Shown here piece by piece: positions 7,993 through 15,466 of a stretch of 37,768 nucleotides of DNA (positions are counted from its first letter, which is position 1; every line of letters starts with the position of its first letter). Origin of the DNA: Bifidobacterium breve (GTDB lineage Bacteria; Actinomycetota; Actinomycetes; S36-B12); the NCBI GenBank assembly GCA_945885645.1, contig CAMCYV010000002.1, positions 1 to 37,768 of the forward strand, given 5' to 3'. The notes beneath the pieces were generated by a model that ran no database searches, was not told the DNA's origin, and saw only the letters and a program-made list of their open reading frames with translations. The position numbers and the translations under genes are program-made.

Positions 7993-8160
7993 CTAGGCAA
8001 AAACTTCCAGTAGTTTGGCGCCCAATTCTTTTGCTTCATCAGCCTTAAGCTCAACAACGAGGCGTCCACCGCCCTCTAAAGGAACCCGCATTACATAGCT
8101 GCGAGCCTCTTTGGTGACCTCCATTGGTCCGTCTCCGGTACGTGGCTTCATCGCGGCCAT
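7993..8160 (-). CDS. DUF3117 small protein
   Basis: 55 residues, almost entirely the conserved DUF3117 sequence (MAAMKPRTGDGPMEVTKE then RVPLEGGGRLVVEL). This is a widespread actinobacterial small protein of unknown function (Rv1211 type); no catalytic motif is visible. The ATG was chosen because the family starts at MAAMKPRTG and because AAGGGGA lies seven bases upstream. The 142 bases ahead of it hold no gene but contain a GTGCCCGGGCAC palindrome. Confidence 0.93.
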   Translation of the reverse strand: MAAMKPRTGDGPMEVTKEARSYVMRVPLEGGGRLVVELKADEAKELGAKLLEVFA

Positions 8161-8292
8161 ATTCGTGTCCCCTTCCAGCCAAGTCATTGCAGCGCCATTG
8201 CGCCCATCAGGTGCCCGGGCACGCCCGGTTCGAAAGGCCCATTATTCCGCATGACCCGCTTCCGTAGCCACGCGCCCTCTCATTGACCTGAT

Positions 8293-8314
8293 CGGCCCTC
8301 ATTTAGAAGGGCCG
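8293..8314 (-). terminator. Hairpin over the stop codon of the SRPBCC gene
   Basis: CGGCCCT and AGGGCCG form a perfect 7-base stem with an 8-base loop that spans the stop codon. There is no T tract after it, so it may be a weak terminator or a 3'-end stabiliser. Confidence 0.35.
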
Positions 8315-8767
8315 GCCCGATTCAATCTCACGCTTGAGGGCCTTCAGAGATCTCTTTACTCCAGCGAGCAGTGGGAATTTGCCTATTGGCCAGCCGAGAG
8401 CCCCCAGAGCACCCAATGGCAACTCAAAATCCTCGCTCCAAATGAATCGTGCCGTATTTCCTGGCAGAGCGACAACCTCCATGGTGCCGGTCCCTTTTAC
8501 CAAGGTCCCCGTGTGGAGAACATCGACCCGGTAGGGCGGCTCCCACCGGGTAATTTCCATGGTGTCCCAGAAGCCCACCGGACCGGCTCCCGTCCAGCCA
8601 GCAATCACCGAACCCACACTTTTGCCATCACCTTTGCGGATTTCCACCCTGGTGCCTACCATCCAACGATCCTGCTGGGTCCACGCTGTGAAAGCATCGA
8701 AAACTTCTTGCACCGGTGCGTTTATCACGATGTCCAAGTCAAGTCGGCGAACACGTTTAGTGCTCAT
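8303..8767 (-). CDS. SRPBCC (START-like) family protein
   Basis: 154 residues with the SRPBCC pattern: an N-terminal strand and the phrase INAPVQEVFDAFTAWTQQDRWM, typical of polyketide cyclase/dehydrase-like ligand-binding domains, and a C-terminal helix (LAGVKRSLKALKREIE) that would line the hydrophobic cavity. The ligand is unknown. It is the last of a three-gene run dapE, DivIVA-like, SRPBCC, starting 13 bases after the stop of the DivIVA-like gene. The chosen ATG begins STKRVRRLD; the frame stays open further upstream, but that would overlap the previous gene and adds no family-like sequence. No good ribosome site is seen. Confidence 0.8.
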   Translation of the reverse strand: MSTKRVRRLDLDIVINAPVQEVFDAFTAWTQQDRWMVGTRVEIRKGDGKSVGSVIAGWTGAGPVGFWDTMEITRWEPPYRVDVLHTGTLVKGTGTMEVVALPGNTARFIWSEDFELPLGALGALGWPIGKFPLLAGVKRSLKALKREIESGRPF

Positions 8768-8780
8768 AGTTCTGTAGTTT

Positions 8781-9011
8781 TCATTGTGGTTTGCGGCTCG
8801 ATTCAAGTTCTGTAATCCGGCTTTCAAGCAGTGCGATTTTTTGATCAACCTCATCCATGCGATAGCCGCGAATCGTTACATCAAAGCCCTGTGAATTGGG
8901 TTTGTAGTCACCCGTGTTCTCAATTCCAAAGCTGGGGGTGAACCGACCGGTGATCAACACCGCCGCTCCTGCAATTACCAGGATCGCAAGGATCACGAAA
9001 AGGAATGTCAT
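8781..9011 (-). CDS. Small membrane protein with DivIVA-like motif
   Basis: 76 residues: one membrane helix (about 3-22, FLFVILAILVIAGAAVLITG), then FDVTIRGYRMDEVDQKIALLESRITELE, which matches the N-terminal DivIVA/Wag31 lipid-binding motif followed by a coiled-coil start. Resembles the mycobacterial Rv1209 type, linked to polar growth only by domain. Its ATG overlaps the dapE stop codon (ATGA, 4 bases), which indicates translational coupling and fixes the start; a longer in-frame form would reach into dapE. Confidence 0.8.
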   Translation of the reverse strand: MTFLFVILAILVIAGAAVLITGRFTPSFGIENTGDYKPNSQGFDVTIRGYRMDEVDQKIALLESRITELESSRKPQ

Positions 9012-10120
9012 GTGCCCAGTCCACCATGGATGGGTGAACTTTGCTCTGTTAGCCAACGTCGGAGGTTCGTCGCCACGCTGATCAACTCCTCCACATTCAC
9101 AAATTCCCCTTGGCTGTGAGCGATCGATGGGTCACCCGGTCCGTAATTGACCGCGGGTGTTCCCATCGCCGAGAAGCGGGCAACGTCGGTCCAACCAAAC
9201 TTCGGAGCGACCGTGGCTCCCGTTGCAGCGAGAAACGCTTGTGCAGCAGGGTGCGATAGGCCGGGCAGGGCACCCGGAGCTTGGTCGGTAATGTCAACGT
9301 CAAAGCCTGCAAAGATTTCCTTTACATGCGCTACCGCCTCATTCACTGACTTGTCAGGAGCGAAACGGTAATTCACCGTGACACAGCAAAGATCGGGGAT
9401 CACATTTCCCGCTATGCCACCGCTTATCGCGACAGCGTTTAAACCTTCACGGAATGTGAGGCCATCAATGACGGGGTTGGCAGGTTCGTAGTTCTCCAAT
9501 ATCTCTAAGATTTCACGCGCTTGGTGGATTGCATTTTTGCCCATCCAGCTTCGCGCGCTGTGTGCCCGTTCGCCACGAGTGGTGATGCTGGCTCTAATTG
9601 TCCCCTGACAACCTGCTTCAATGTTGGCGTTGCTGGGCTCCATGAGGACCGCGAAATCGGCTTCTAAAAACTTTGGGGCGGTCTGCGATATTTTCTGGAG
9701 ACCATTGAACTCTGAACTGACTTCTTCGGATTCATAGAATATAAAAGTCAGGTCGCGCACAGGGTCGGTGACAGTGGCCGCAAGGTGCAAAGCAATTGCA
9801 ACCCCACCTTTCATGTCAGCCGCACCTAAACCATAAATCCGCTCTGACTCAACGCGGTGAGGGAGATTTCCATTGGCCGGGACGGTATCCAGATGGCCAG
9901 CGAGAACAATTCGATCACCCCGGTCAGCATGATTGGTGGCAATCACCGAGTTACCAATTCGAGTAACTGATAAGTGTGAGTATGCACGCAAGGCCTGCTC
10001 AACCAGATTCGCAATCTGTTCCTCGTCATGCGATTCGCTGGGAATGTCAATCAGGGCCGCGGTGAGAACGGGCAGTTCAACACTCAAAGACAATGGTTCC
10101 AACTGCCTCGTGATGCTCAC
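9008..10120 (-). CDS. dapE: Succinyl-diaminopimelate desuccinylase
   Basis: A 370-residue M20 metallopeptidase. Zinc ligands and catalytic residues are visible: His76 in AGHLDT, Asp102 in ADMKGG, catalytic Glu132 with Glu133 in YESEE, Glu161 in MEP and a His in DPSIAHSQGE near the C-terminus; a dimerisation (lid) domain lies about 170-285. It hydrolyses N-succinyl-LL-diaminopimelate to LL-diaminopimelate in lysine and peptidoglycan synthesis, the step after DapC. The start is the GTG of GTGAGC, which has TACCGT six bases upstream and lies 17 bases from the divergent dapD start; in-frame codons further upstream would lie in dapD. TTG codons eight to eleven triplets in are alternatives. Confidence 0.93.
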   Translation of the reverse strand: MSITRQLEPLSLSVELPVLTAALIDIPSESHDEEQIANLVEQALRAYSHLSVTRIGNSVIATNHADRGDRIVLAGHLDTVPANGNLPHRVESERIYGLGAADMKGGVAIALHLAATVTDPVRDLTFIFYESEEVSSEFNGLQKISQTAPKFLEADFAVLMEPSNANIEAGCQGTIRASITTRGERAHSARSWMGKNAIHQAREILEILENYEPANPVIDGLTFREGLNAVAISGGIAGNVIPDLCCVTVNYRFAPDKSVNEAVAHVKEIFAGFDVDITDQAPGALPGLSHPAAQAFLAATGATVAPKFGWTDVARFSAMGTPAVNYGPGDPSIAHSQGEFVNVEELISVATNLRRWLTEQSSPIHGGLGT

Positions 10121-10143
10121 GCCACTACGGTAGTGCCGTGAGC
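10115..10143. promoter_or_regulatory. Symmetric bidirectional promoter/operator of dapE and dapD
   Basis: Two 14-base arms around a central G at 10129 are reverse complements except for one C/C pair: left arm GCTCACGCCACTAC, right arm GTAGTGCCGTGAGC. The outer ends are the GTGAGC starts of both genes. TACGGT (10126-10131, plus) and TACCGT (10127-10132, minus) are overlapping -10 hexamers, each six bases before its own GTG. Confidence 0.6.
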
Positions 10144-11064
10144 GAAAATCTGTTGAATGGACCTGCAAGTGGACTCGGATTAGCAACGTACAGCGATAAC
10201 ACGCTGCTGGACGTCTGGTACCCAAACCCCGCATTGGGGTCCTCTCCGCCCGATGTGCCCGGACTCGATGCCGGTGCTGTCCACGACGAGTTGCGAGGTG
10301 TAACCGTTCGCGGAATACGCACGCAGATTTCGAACCTTTCCGAACCCCCGGCTGACGGCGCCGACGCATACTTGCGCCTTCACCTACTTTCGCACCGATT
10401 GGTGGCCCCGCGTTCGATCAACATGGAAGGTATTTTTGGCAAACTTGAGCTTGTAGCATGGACAAATCTCGGACCGATCCCCGTCGATCGGGTGGGTGAA
10501 GTACGACTTCGTTCCCGCGCCCGCGGTGACCAGTTAACAATCTTCGGGTTGGATCGCTTTCCACGCATGGTGGATTACGTCACTCCCAGTGACGTCCGGA
10601 TTGCCGACGCCGATCGGGTCCGGCTCGGCGCCCACCTTGCCCCGGGAACAGTAGTTATGCACGAAGGCTTTGTGAATTTCAACGCAGGAACGCTGGGCAC
10701 CTCAATGGTGGAAGGTCGCATTTCCGCTGGAGTGATCGTGGGCGCAGGCTCCGATATTGGCGGTGGCGCATCCATTATGGGGACCCTCTCCGGCGGTGGC
10801 AAAGAAGTGGTTTCCGTAGGCAGCGAATGCCTGATCGGTGCAAATGCAGGAATTGGGATTTCACTTGGTGACCGCTGTGTTGTTGAGGCGGGTCTCTACG
10901 TAACCGCCGGAAGCAAGGTGCTTTTGCCTGATGGCGAGGTTGTTAAAGCCGGTGCACTCTCGGGCGCACATGACCTACTGTTTCGAAGGAACTCCGTCAC
11001 CGGGGGAATCGAAGCCGTGAACCGTACCGGTTCATGGGGTGGACTTAACGCTGCCTTGCACTAA
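10138..11064 (+). CDS. dapD: Tetrahydrodipicolinate N-succinyltransferase (actinobacterial type)
   Basis: 308 residues. The N-terminal half (NPALGSSPPDVPGLDAG, RGIRTQISNL) matches the actinobacterial DapD class, and residues from about 160 on form a left-handed beta helix of hexapeptide repeats (GTVVMHEGFVNFNAGTLGTSMVEGRISAGVIVGAGSD in short steps). It transfers succinate from succinyl-CoA to tetrahydrodipicolinate, the first committed step of the succinylase lysine pathway; dapC and dapE complete the branch in the same neighbourhood. GTG start in mirror position to dapE, with TACGGT six bases upstream. It converges on gltA with 25 bases between the stops. Confidence 0.93.
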   Translation: MSENLLNGPASGLGLATYSDNTLLDVWYPNPALGSSPPDVPGLDAGAVHDELRGVTVRGIRTQISNLSEPPADGADAYLRLHLLSHRLVAPRSINMEGIFGKLELVAWTNLGPIPVDRVGEVRLRSRARGDQLTIFGLDRFPRMVDYVTPSDVRIADADRVRLGAHLAPGTVVMHEGFVNFNAGTLGTSMVEGRISAGVIVGAGSDIGGGASIMGTLSGGGKEVVSVGSECLIGANAGIGISLGDRCVVEAGLYVTAGSKVLLPDGEVVKAGALSGAHDLLFRRNSVTGGIEAVNRTGSWGGLNAALH

Positions 11065-11089
11065 AACACTTACTTCGACTTACCCTGAC

Positions 11090-12364
11090 TTATCTCGACG
11101 GGTAGTTGCGCTCTGTTGCCCCGATGTAGACCTGTCGAGGCCGGCCAATCTTGGTGGCTGGATCTTCGATCATCTCTCGCCATTGAGCGATCCAGCCCGG
11201 CAAGCGACCGAGAGCAAACAGCACGGTGAACATCCGGGTTGGGAATCCCATAGCTTTGTAAATCAACCCGGTGTAGAAGTCAACATTGGGATACAACTTG
11301 CGCTCGATGAAGTAAGGATCAACAAGTGCGACAGCCTCAAGTTGCAAAGCAATGTCCAATAGTGGGTCATTCACGTTGAGCGCTTCAAGAACTTCATAGG
11401 CTGTCTTTTTAACAATTGCAGCGCGTGGATCGTAGTTCTTATAAACGCGGTGACCAAAGCCCATGAGTTTCACACCGTCTTGACGAGATTTGACCTTCGC
11501 TATGAAAGCATCGACACCTTCGCCAGACGCATGAATCTGACCGAGCATTTCCAGAACAGCTTGATTAGCGCCACCGTGTAGCGGACCAAAAAGTGCCATG
11601 ATGCCGGCAGAGACGCTTGCAAAAAGGTTGGCATGTGACGAACCAACAAGTCGCACGGTTGATGTTGAGCAGTTCTGCTCGTGGTCACCATGCAAAATAA
11701 ATAGTTGGTCCAGCGCGCGCACAACGACCGGATTCGCGACGTATTCCTCAGCCGGAACTCCAAATGTCATGCGGAGGAAGTTTTCAACAAACCCCAGCGA
11801 ATTATCTGGATAGAGGTAGGGCTGCCCGATAGATTTCTTGTAAGCGTAGGCAGCAATTGTGGGCATCTTGGCCAGGAGTCGAATCGTCGAAATCTCGACC
11901 TGCTCCTTATCAAATGGATCCAGCGAATCCTGATAGAAGGTGGACAGTGCCGAGACCGCCGAAGACAGAACGGGCATCGGGTGGGCATCACGAGGGAATC
12001 CGTCAAAAAATCGACGTAAGTCTTCGTGCAACATGGTGTGCTGATTGATTACGAACTCGAATTCGCGCAACTGATCGGGTGTTGGCAACTCACCGTAGAT
12101 CAGCAGATAAGAAGTCTCGGAAAATGTTGATTTTTCTGCAAGCTGCTCGATCGGGTAGCCGCGGTACCGAAGGATTCCTTCGTCGCCATTGATGAAAGTT
12201 ACGGCTGAGGTGCAAGCGGCAGTGTTGACAAAACCTGGATCCAGGGTCACGTTCCCCGTGGTTTTCAGTAAGTCATATATGCCTAAGCCATTCTCGCCTT
12301 CAGTGGATTCGACGGTGGGTAGGTCAAGGACACCGCCCGGAAAATTGAGTACGTTGTCAGTCAC
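11090..12364 (-). CDS. gltA: Citrate synthase
   Basis: A 424-residue type II-like (hexameric class) citrate synthase. Active-site residues are in place: His244 (GSSHANLFA), His263 (FGPLHGGANQ), His305 (GFGHRVYKNYDPR) and Asp362 (YPNVDFYTG). It condenses oxaloacetate and acetyl-CoA at the entry of the TCA cycle. An N-terminal extension with four Cys-free strands before TFINGDEGILRYRGYPI is like other Gram-negative-type and actinobacterial enzymes. GTG start with TACTCT six bases upstream, so it has its own promoter 41 bases after dapC on the same strand. Confidence 0.97.
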   Translation of the reverse strand: MTDNVLNFPGGVLDLPTVESTEGENGLGIYDLLKTTGNVTLDPGFVNTAACTSAVTFINGDEGILRYRGYPIEQLAEKSTFSETSYLLIYGELPTPDQLREFEFVINQHTMLHEDLRRFFDGFPRDAHPMPVLSSAVSALSTFYQDSLDPFDKEQVEISTIRLLAKMPTIAAYAYKKSIGQPYLYPDNSLGFVENFLRMTFGVPAEEYVANPVVVRALDQLFILHGDHEQNCSTSTVRLVGSSHANLFASVSAGIMALFGPLHGGANQAVLEMLGQIHASGEGVDAFIAKVKSRQDGVKLMGFGHRVYKNYDPRAAIVKKTAYEVLEALNVNDPLLDIALQLEAVALVDPYFIERKLYPNVDFYTGLIYKAMGFPTRMFTVLFALGRLPGWIAQWREMIEDPATKIGRPRQVYIGATERNYPSR

Positions 12365-12370
12365 ATGCGC

Positions 12371-12376
12371 AGAGTA
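12371..12376 (-). promoter_or_regulatory. -10 element of gltA (leaderless type)
   Basis: TACTCT on the minus strand, six bases before the gltA GTG. Confidence 0.5.
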
Positions 12377-12405
12377 CTGCCCTCATGGTTGCCATGAAAA
12401 TCCAC

Positions 12406-13503
12406 CTAGGCAAAATTGAGAAGTCGGGCAACCGCGCTGTCGACGGCTTCGTCCGTTGCCGTTAACGCAACCCGAACGAATTTTTGGCCCTGGTGCCCGT
12501 AGAAGGCGCCCGGAGTCACCAGGATCCCCTTGGCGGCGAGCTGAGAGACGCTCTCCCAGCAGTCCTTGTCTTGGGTCACCCACAAATACAAACCGGCCTC
12601 ACTGTGGCGAATGTCAAACCCTGCGTGGGTTAACGCGCTGCGAAGCGCAGCCCTTCGGGAGTCGTACCTCGCCTTTTGCTCCCGAACGTGTTCGACATCC
12701 TGGTAGGCCGCGATAGCCGCATATTGCACAAACGTGGGAACCATCATGCCTAAGTGCTTGCGAATTCCCAGAATTCTATTGACTAATTCTGGGTCACCCG
12801 CCAACATTCCCGATCGATAACCAGCCATATTGGACCGTTTCGACAGTGAGTGCACTGCGAGCAATCCGGTCAGATTTCCACCGTGTACTCGCTGGTCCAA
12901 AATGGATACCGGCTCGGCATCCCAGCCCAGTTCGAAGTAGCACTCATCACTCACGATCACGACACCGTGGGCTTGACCCCATCGGACGATCACTTGAAGT
13001 CGCTCCAAACTCAACACTTCACCCGTTGGGTTTGACGGAGAATTGAGCCACACCATGGACACTGCTTCGGTCAACAGTTCCGGAGAGTCGGTCGCGATCA
13101 CCTCGCAGCCAGCAGCGATTCCGCCCACCAGATAGGTCGGGTAGGCGATCTCGGGAATAAGGACAACCTCGCCAACACCCAAGCCGAGCAGATTAGGCAG
13201 TGTTGCGACGAGTTCCTTTGAACCAATGGTTGGGAGCACGGCAATATTCTCGGGAGCCCCCAAGTTCCCAACCGCCCAATTAATGAAGGCTGTCGATAGT
13301 TGCGGGATCCCCGCGGTCGTCGGGTATCCCGGTGCATTTGATGCCGCCGCGAGCGCCTGCTGAATGACTAGCGGTGTTGGATCCACCGGAGTGCCCACAG
13401 AAAGGTCAATAATGCCGTCGGGGTGGGACCGAGCAGTTTCCGCGAATGGTGCGAGGGTGTCCCACGGGAAGTCCGGTAGTTGGGACCAACGATCCGAATT
13501 CAC
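12406..13503 (-). CDS. dapC: Succinyldiaminopimelate aminotransferase
   Basis: A 365-residue fold-type I PLP aminotransferase. Lys222 in HSLSKRSNMAGYR is the Schiff-base lysine; Asn158 (SPSNPTG) and Asp186 (SDECY) contact the cofactor. FPWDTLAPF near the N-terminus and the position directly after a 7Fe ferredoxin gene are typical of actinobacterial DapC. It makes N-succinyl-L,L-diaminopimelate from the keto acid between DapD and DapE. The GTG start has a GGAG ribosome site about nine bases ahead; it lies 37 bases after fdxA, likely one operon. Confidence 0.92.
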   Translation of the reverse strand: MNSDRWSQLPDFPWDTLAPFAETARSHPDGIIDLSVGTPVDPTPLVIQQALAAASNAPGYPTTAGIPQLSTAFINWAVGNLGAPENIAVLPTIGSKELVATLPNLLGLGVGEVVLIPEIAYPTYLVGGIAAGCEVIATDSPELLTEAVSMVWLNSPSNPTGEVLSLERLQVIVRWGQAHGVVIVSDECYFELGWDAEPVSILDQRVHGGNLTGLLAVHSLSKRSNMAGYRSGMLAGDPELVNRILGIRKHLGMMVPTFVQYAAIAAYQDVEHVREQKARYDSRRAALRSALTHAGFDIRHSEAGLYLWVTQDKDCWESVSQLAAKGILVTPGAFYGHQGQKFVRVALTATDEAVDSAVARLLNFA

Positions 13504-13540
13504 AATATTGCGCTCCGATTAAATCTTGTTCGTCACACTG

Positions 13541-13867
13541 TTATTCGTCGTGAATTTGGGTTTCGATACCGGCAAGCAGGGGGGCATCAAATGCCTGCGC
13601 ACCGAGTTTTGCAGCTCCACCGGGTGAACCCAATTCAACAAAAAAGTCCACATTGGCTGCGGTGAACGCCTTGTGCTCCTCGGGGACGTCGTCTTCGTAG
13701 TAAATGGCCTCAACGGGGCATACCGGCTCACAGGCACCGCAGTCAACACATTCGTCTGGCTGGATGTACAGCATGCGGTCGCCTTCATAGATGCAATCCA
13801 CCGGACACTCTTCAATACAAGACCGGTCTTTGAGGTCTACACAGGGAAGGGTGATGACGTAGGTCAC
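13541..13867 (-). CDS. fdxA: Seven-iron ferredoxin ([3Fe-4S][4Fe-4S])
   Basis: 108 residues. Cys9, Cys17, Cys21 and Cys25 at the N-terminus and Cys40, Cys43, Cys46 and Cys50 (CVDCGACEPVCPVEAIY) fit the 7Fe ferredoxin pattern, with an extended C-terminal tail (AAKLGAQAFDAPLL) characteristic of the actinobacterial FdxA/FdxC family. Small cytosolic electron carrier; partners unknown here. The GTG (VTYVITLPCVDLKD) is chosen from family similarity and the GGAG six bases ahead. TACTTT a few bases further up is a possible -10. Probable first gene of the fdxA-dapC operon. Confidence 0.95.
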   Translation of the reverse strand: MTYVITLPCVDLKDRSCIEECPVDCIYEGDRMLYIQPDECVDCGACEPVCPVEAIYYEDDVPEEHKAFTAANVDFFVELGSPGGAAKLGAQAFDAPLLAGIETQIHDE

Positions 13868-13999
13868 GTTCGCTCCAAAAAGTAGGGCGCACATTACATT
13901 GCGATCAATGCGCCGGGTTAGCTAAGGAAGTTGTGCGGTCTCAACTTACCGCCTACCGCCCCGGTTCGCACCTAGCGTCCCGAAAACCTCGTCAGCGTC

Positions 14000-14005
14000 T
14001 AGGCT
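14000..14005 (+). promoter_or_regulatory. -10 element of cysS (leaderless type)
   Basis: TAGGCT, six bases before the cysS GTG. Confidence 0.5.
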
Positions 14006-14011
14006 CAAGGG

Positions 14012-15466
14012 GTGCAGATCTACAACACGATGACCCGGGAAATTGATTCCGTTGAAACAAACCACCCCGAACTTGCGCGCATTTATGCCTGCGGACCGAC
14101 TGTGTACCGGGACGCGCACGTGGGAAATATGCGCACTTTTCTGGTGACGGACTTGATCGCCCGGACCCTGCGGTATGAAGGCTATCGCACAATTGTTGTT
14201 CAAAACATCACCGATGTTGGTCACATGGCGGATGACACGGGCTTAGGAGATGGCGATGAGTCACTTCCCGGTTCACAGGACAAAATGCTCGCCGAGTCTG
14301 AAAAAACGGGGAGATCGGCACTCGACATTGCCCAGCACTTTGAACGTGCATTTCACCAGGACCTTGCCCGCCTCAATATTTATCCGGCGGATCACTACCC
14401 CAAAGCGAGTGAATCGATTGAATCAATGCTCACCTTGATTCAAAAATTGATTGATAGCGGAAACGCTTATGTAGGAAGCGATAACTCGGTCTATTTTTCC
14501 GCAGAATCATTTCCCAGTTATGGAGCTCTGAGCGGAAACAGACTCGATGCGCTTCGTCCCGGCCATAGATTTGACGCCGAGGAGAACGAATCAGCCAAGA
14601 GATTTCATGCGGATTGGGCCCTGTGGAAGTCGGCGGGTGAGAATCGGACCCAGCTCACTTGGGAAACTCCTTGGGGGCGTGGGTTTCCTGGCTGGCACAC
14701 CGAGTGCAGCGCGATGAGTTTGGATTTACTCGGTGAAAATATTGACATTCATACGGGTGGCATTGATCTCCGATTCCCCCACCACGAGGACGAGCGAGCG
14801 CAGAGTAATTCAGCGACTTCCAGTGACGGGAAATTAGGTGATCACGAAGTGGTCCGGCATTGGGTACATGCTGAACATCTACTTTTTGAAAACCGGAAAA
14901 TGAGTAAGTCCTCAGGCAACGTCGTTCTGGTCCAAGACGTTATTGATCGCGGTTACGACCCACTCGCACTTCGCTTAGCATTCATGCAACACAAATATCG
15001 CAGCCAGATGAATCTTACTTGGGATGTAATCGAGTCTTCCCAAGAACTCCTCGACCGCTGGCGCCACAAAGTAAATATCTGGTCCCAAAGCAATTCACAG
15101 GCAATGGATCAAACCCTCGTCGATGAAATCTCTGGGTATTTTTCGCAGGACCTCAACACCCCCCTAGCTGTAAATGCTTTGCGAAACATAGAAAAAAACA
15201 GCGATATCAGTGACGGGGCTAAGTTCGAGATATTTGCCCACCTTGATTCACTTTTTGGGTTGGACCTTGCTCGTGATGTAGGTAAGGATCTCAACTCAAC
15301 CGTGCAAATACCCACAGAAGTTTCAGAACTTCTAGATCAACGCAATGCGGCTAGAAGCGCAAAAAATTGGGCGTTGAGTGACGAACTACGTGATCGAATT
15401 GCGGGTTGCGGATTCACCGTCGTGGACACCAGTGACGGTGCGCACCTAGAACCGATTAAGACTTAG
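14012..15466 (+). CDS. cysS: Cysteinyl-tRNA synthetase, unusual subtype for actinobacteria
   Basis: 484 residues, class I synthetase. Zinc ligands Cys27, Cys232 (WHTECSAM) and His257 (FPHHEDE), the HIGH-like box HVGN (36-39) and KMSKS (296-300) are intact, with a C-terminal helical domain and the final RNAARSAKNWALSDELRD motif of CysS. It charges tRNA-Cys. The full C-terminal region argues against MshC, the shorter CysS-like mycothiol ligase. The segment NITDVGHMADD, with an insert before QDKM, resembles the subtype I know from Firmicutes and Chloroflexi rather than the NVTDIDDKI form usual in actinobacteria. The GTG start is supported by TAGGCT six bases upstream. The stop overlaps the convergent VanW-like gene. 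Confidence 0.93.
   Translation: MQIYNTMTREIDSVETNHPELARIYACGPTVYRDAHVGNMRTFLVTDLIARTLRYEGYRTIVVQNITDVGHMADDTGLGDGDESLPGSQDKMLAESEKTGRSALDIAQHFERAFHQDLARLNIYPADHYPKASESIESMLTLIQKLIDSGNAYVGSDNSVYFSAESFPSYGALSGNRLDALRPGHRFDAEENESAKRFHADWALWKSAGENRTQLTWETPWGRGFPGWHTECSAMSLDLLGENIDIHTGGIDLRFPHHEDERAQSNSATSSDGKLGDHEVVRHWVHAEHLLFENRKMSKSSGNVVLVQDVIDRGYDPLALRLAFMQHKYRSQMNLTWDVIESSQELLDRWRHKVNIWSQSNSQAMDQTLVDEISGYFSQDLNTPLAVNALRNIEKNSDISDGAKFEIFAHLDSLFGLDLARDVGKDLNSTVQIPTEVSELLDQRNAARSAKNWALSDELRDRIAGCGFTVVDTSDGAHLEPIKT

Noticed and set aside
8211..8240. GTGCCCGGGCAC palindrome followed by GGTTCGAA, like a tRNA T arm
   Set aside because: The flanking stem does not pair and no anticodon arm or acceptor stem can be found; not a tRNA or an att site that I can support.
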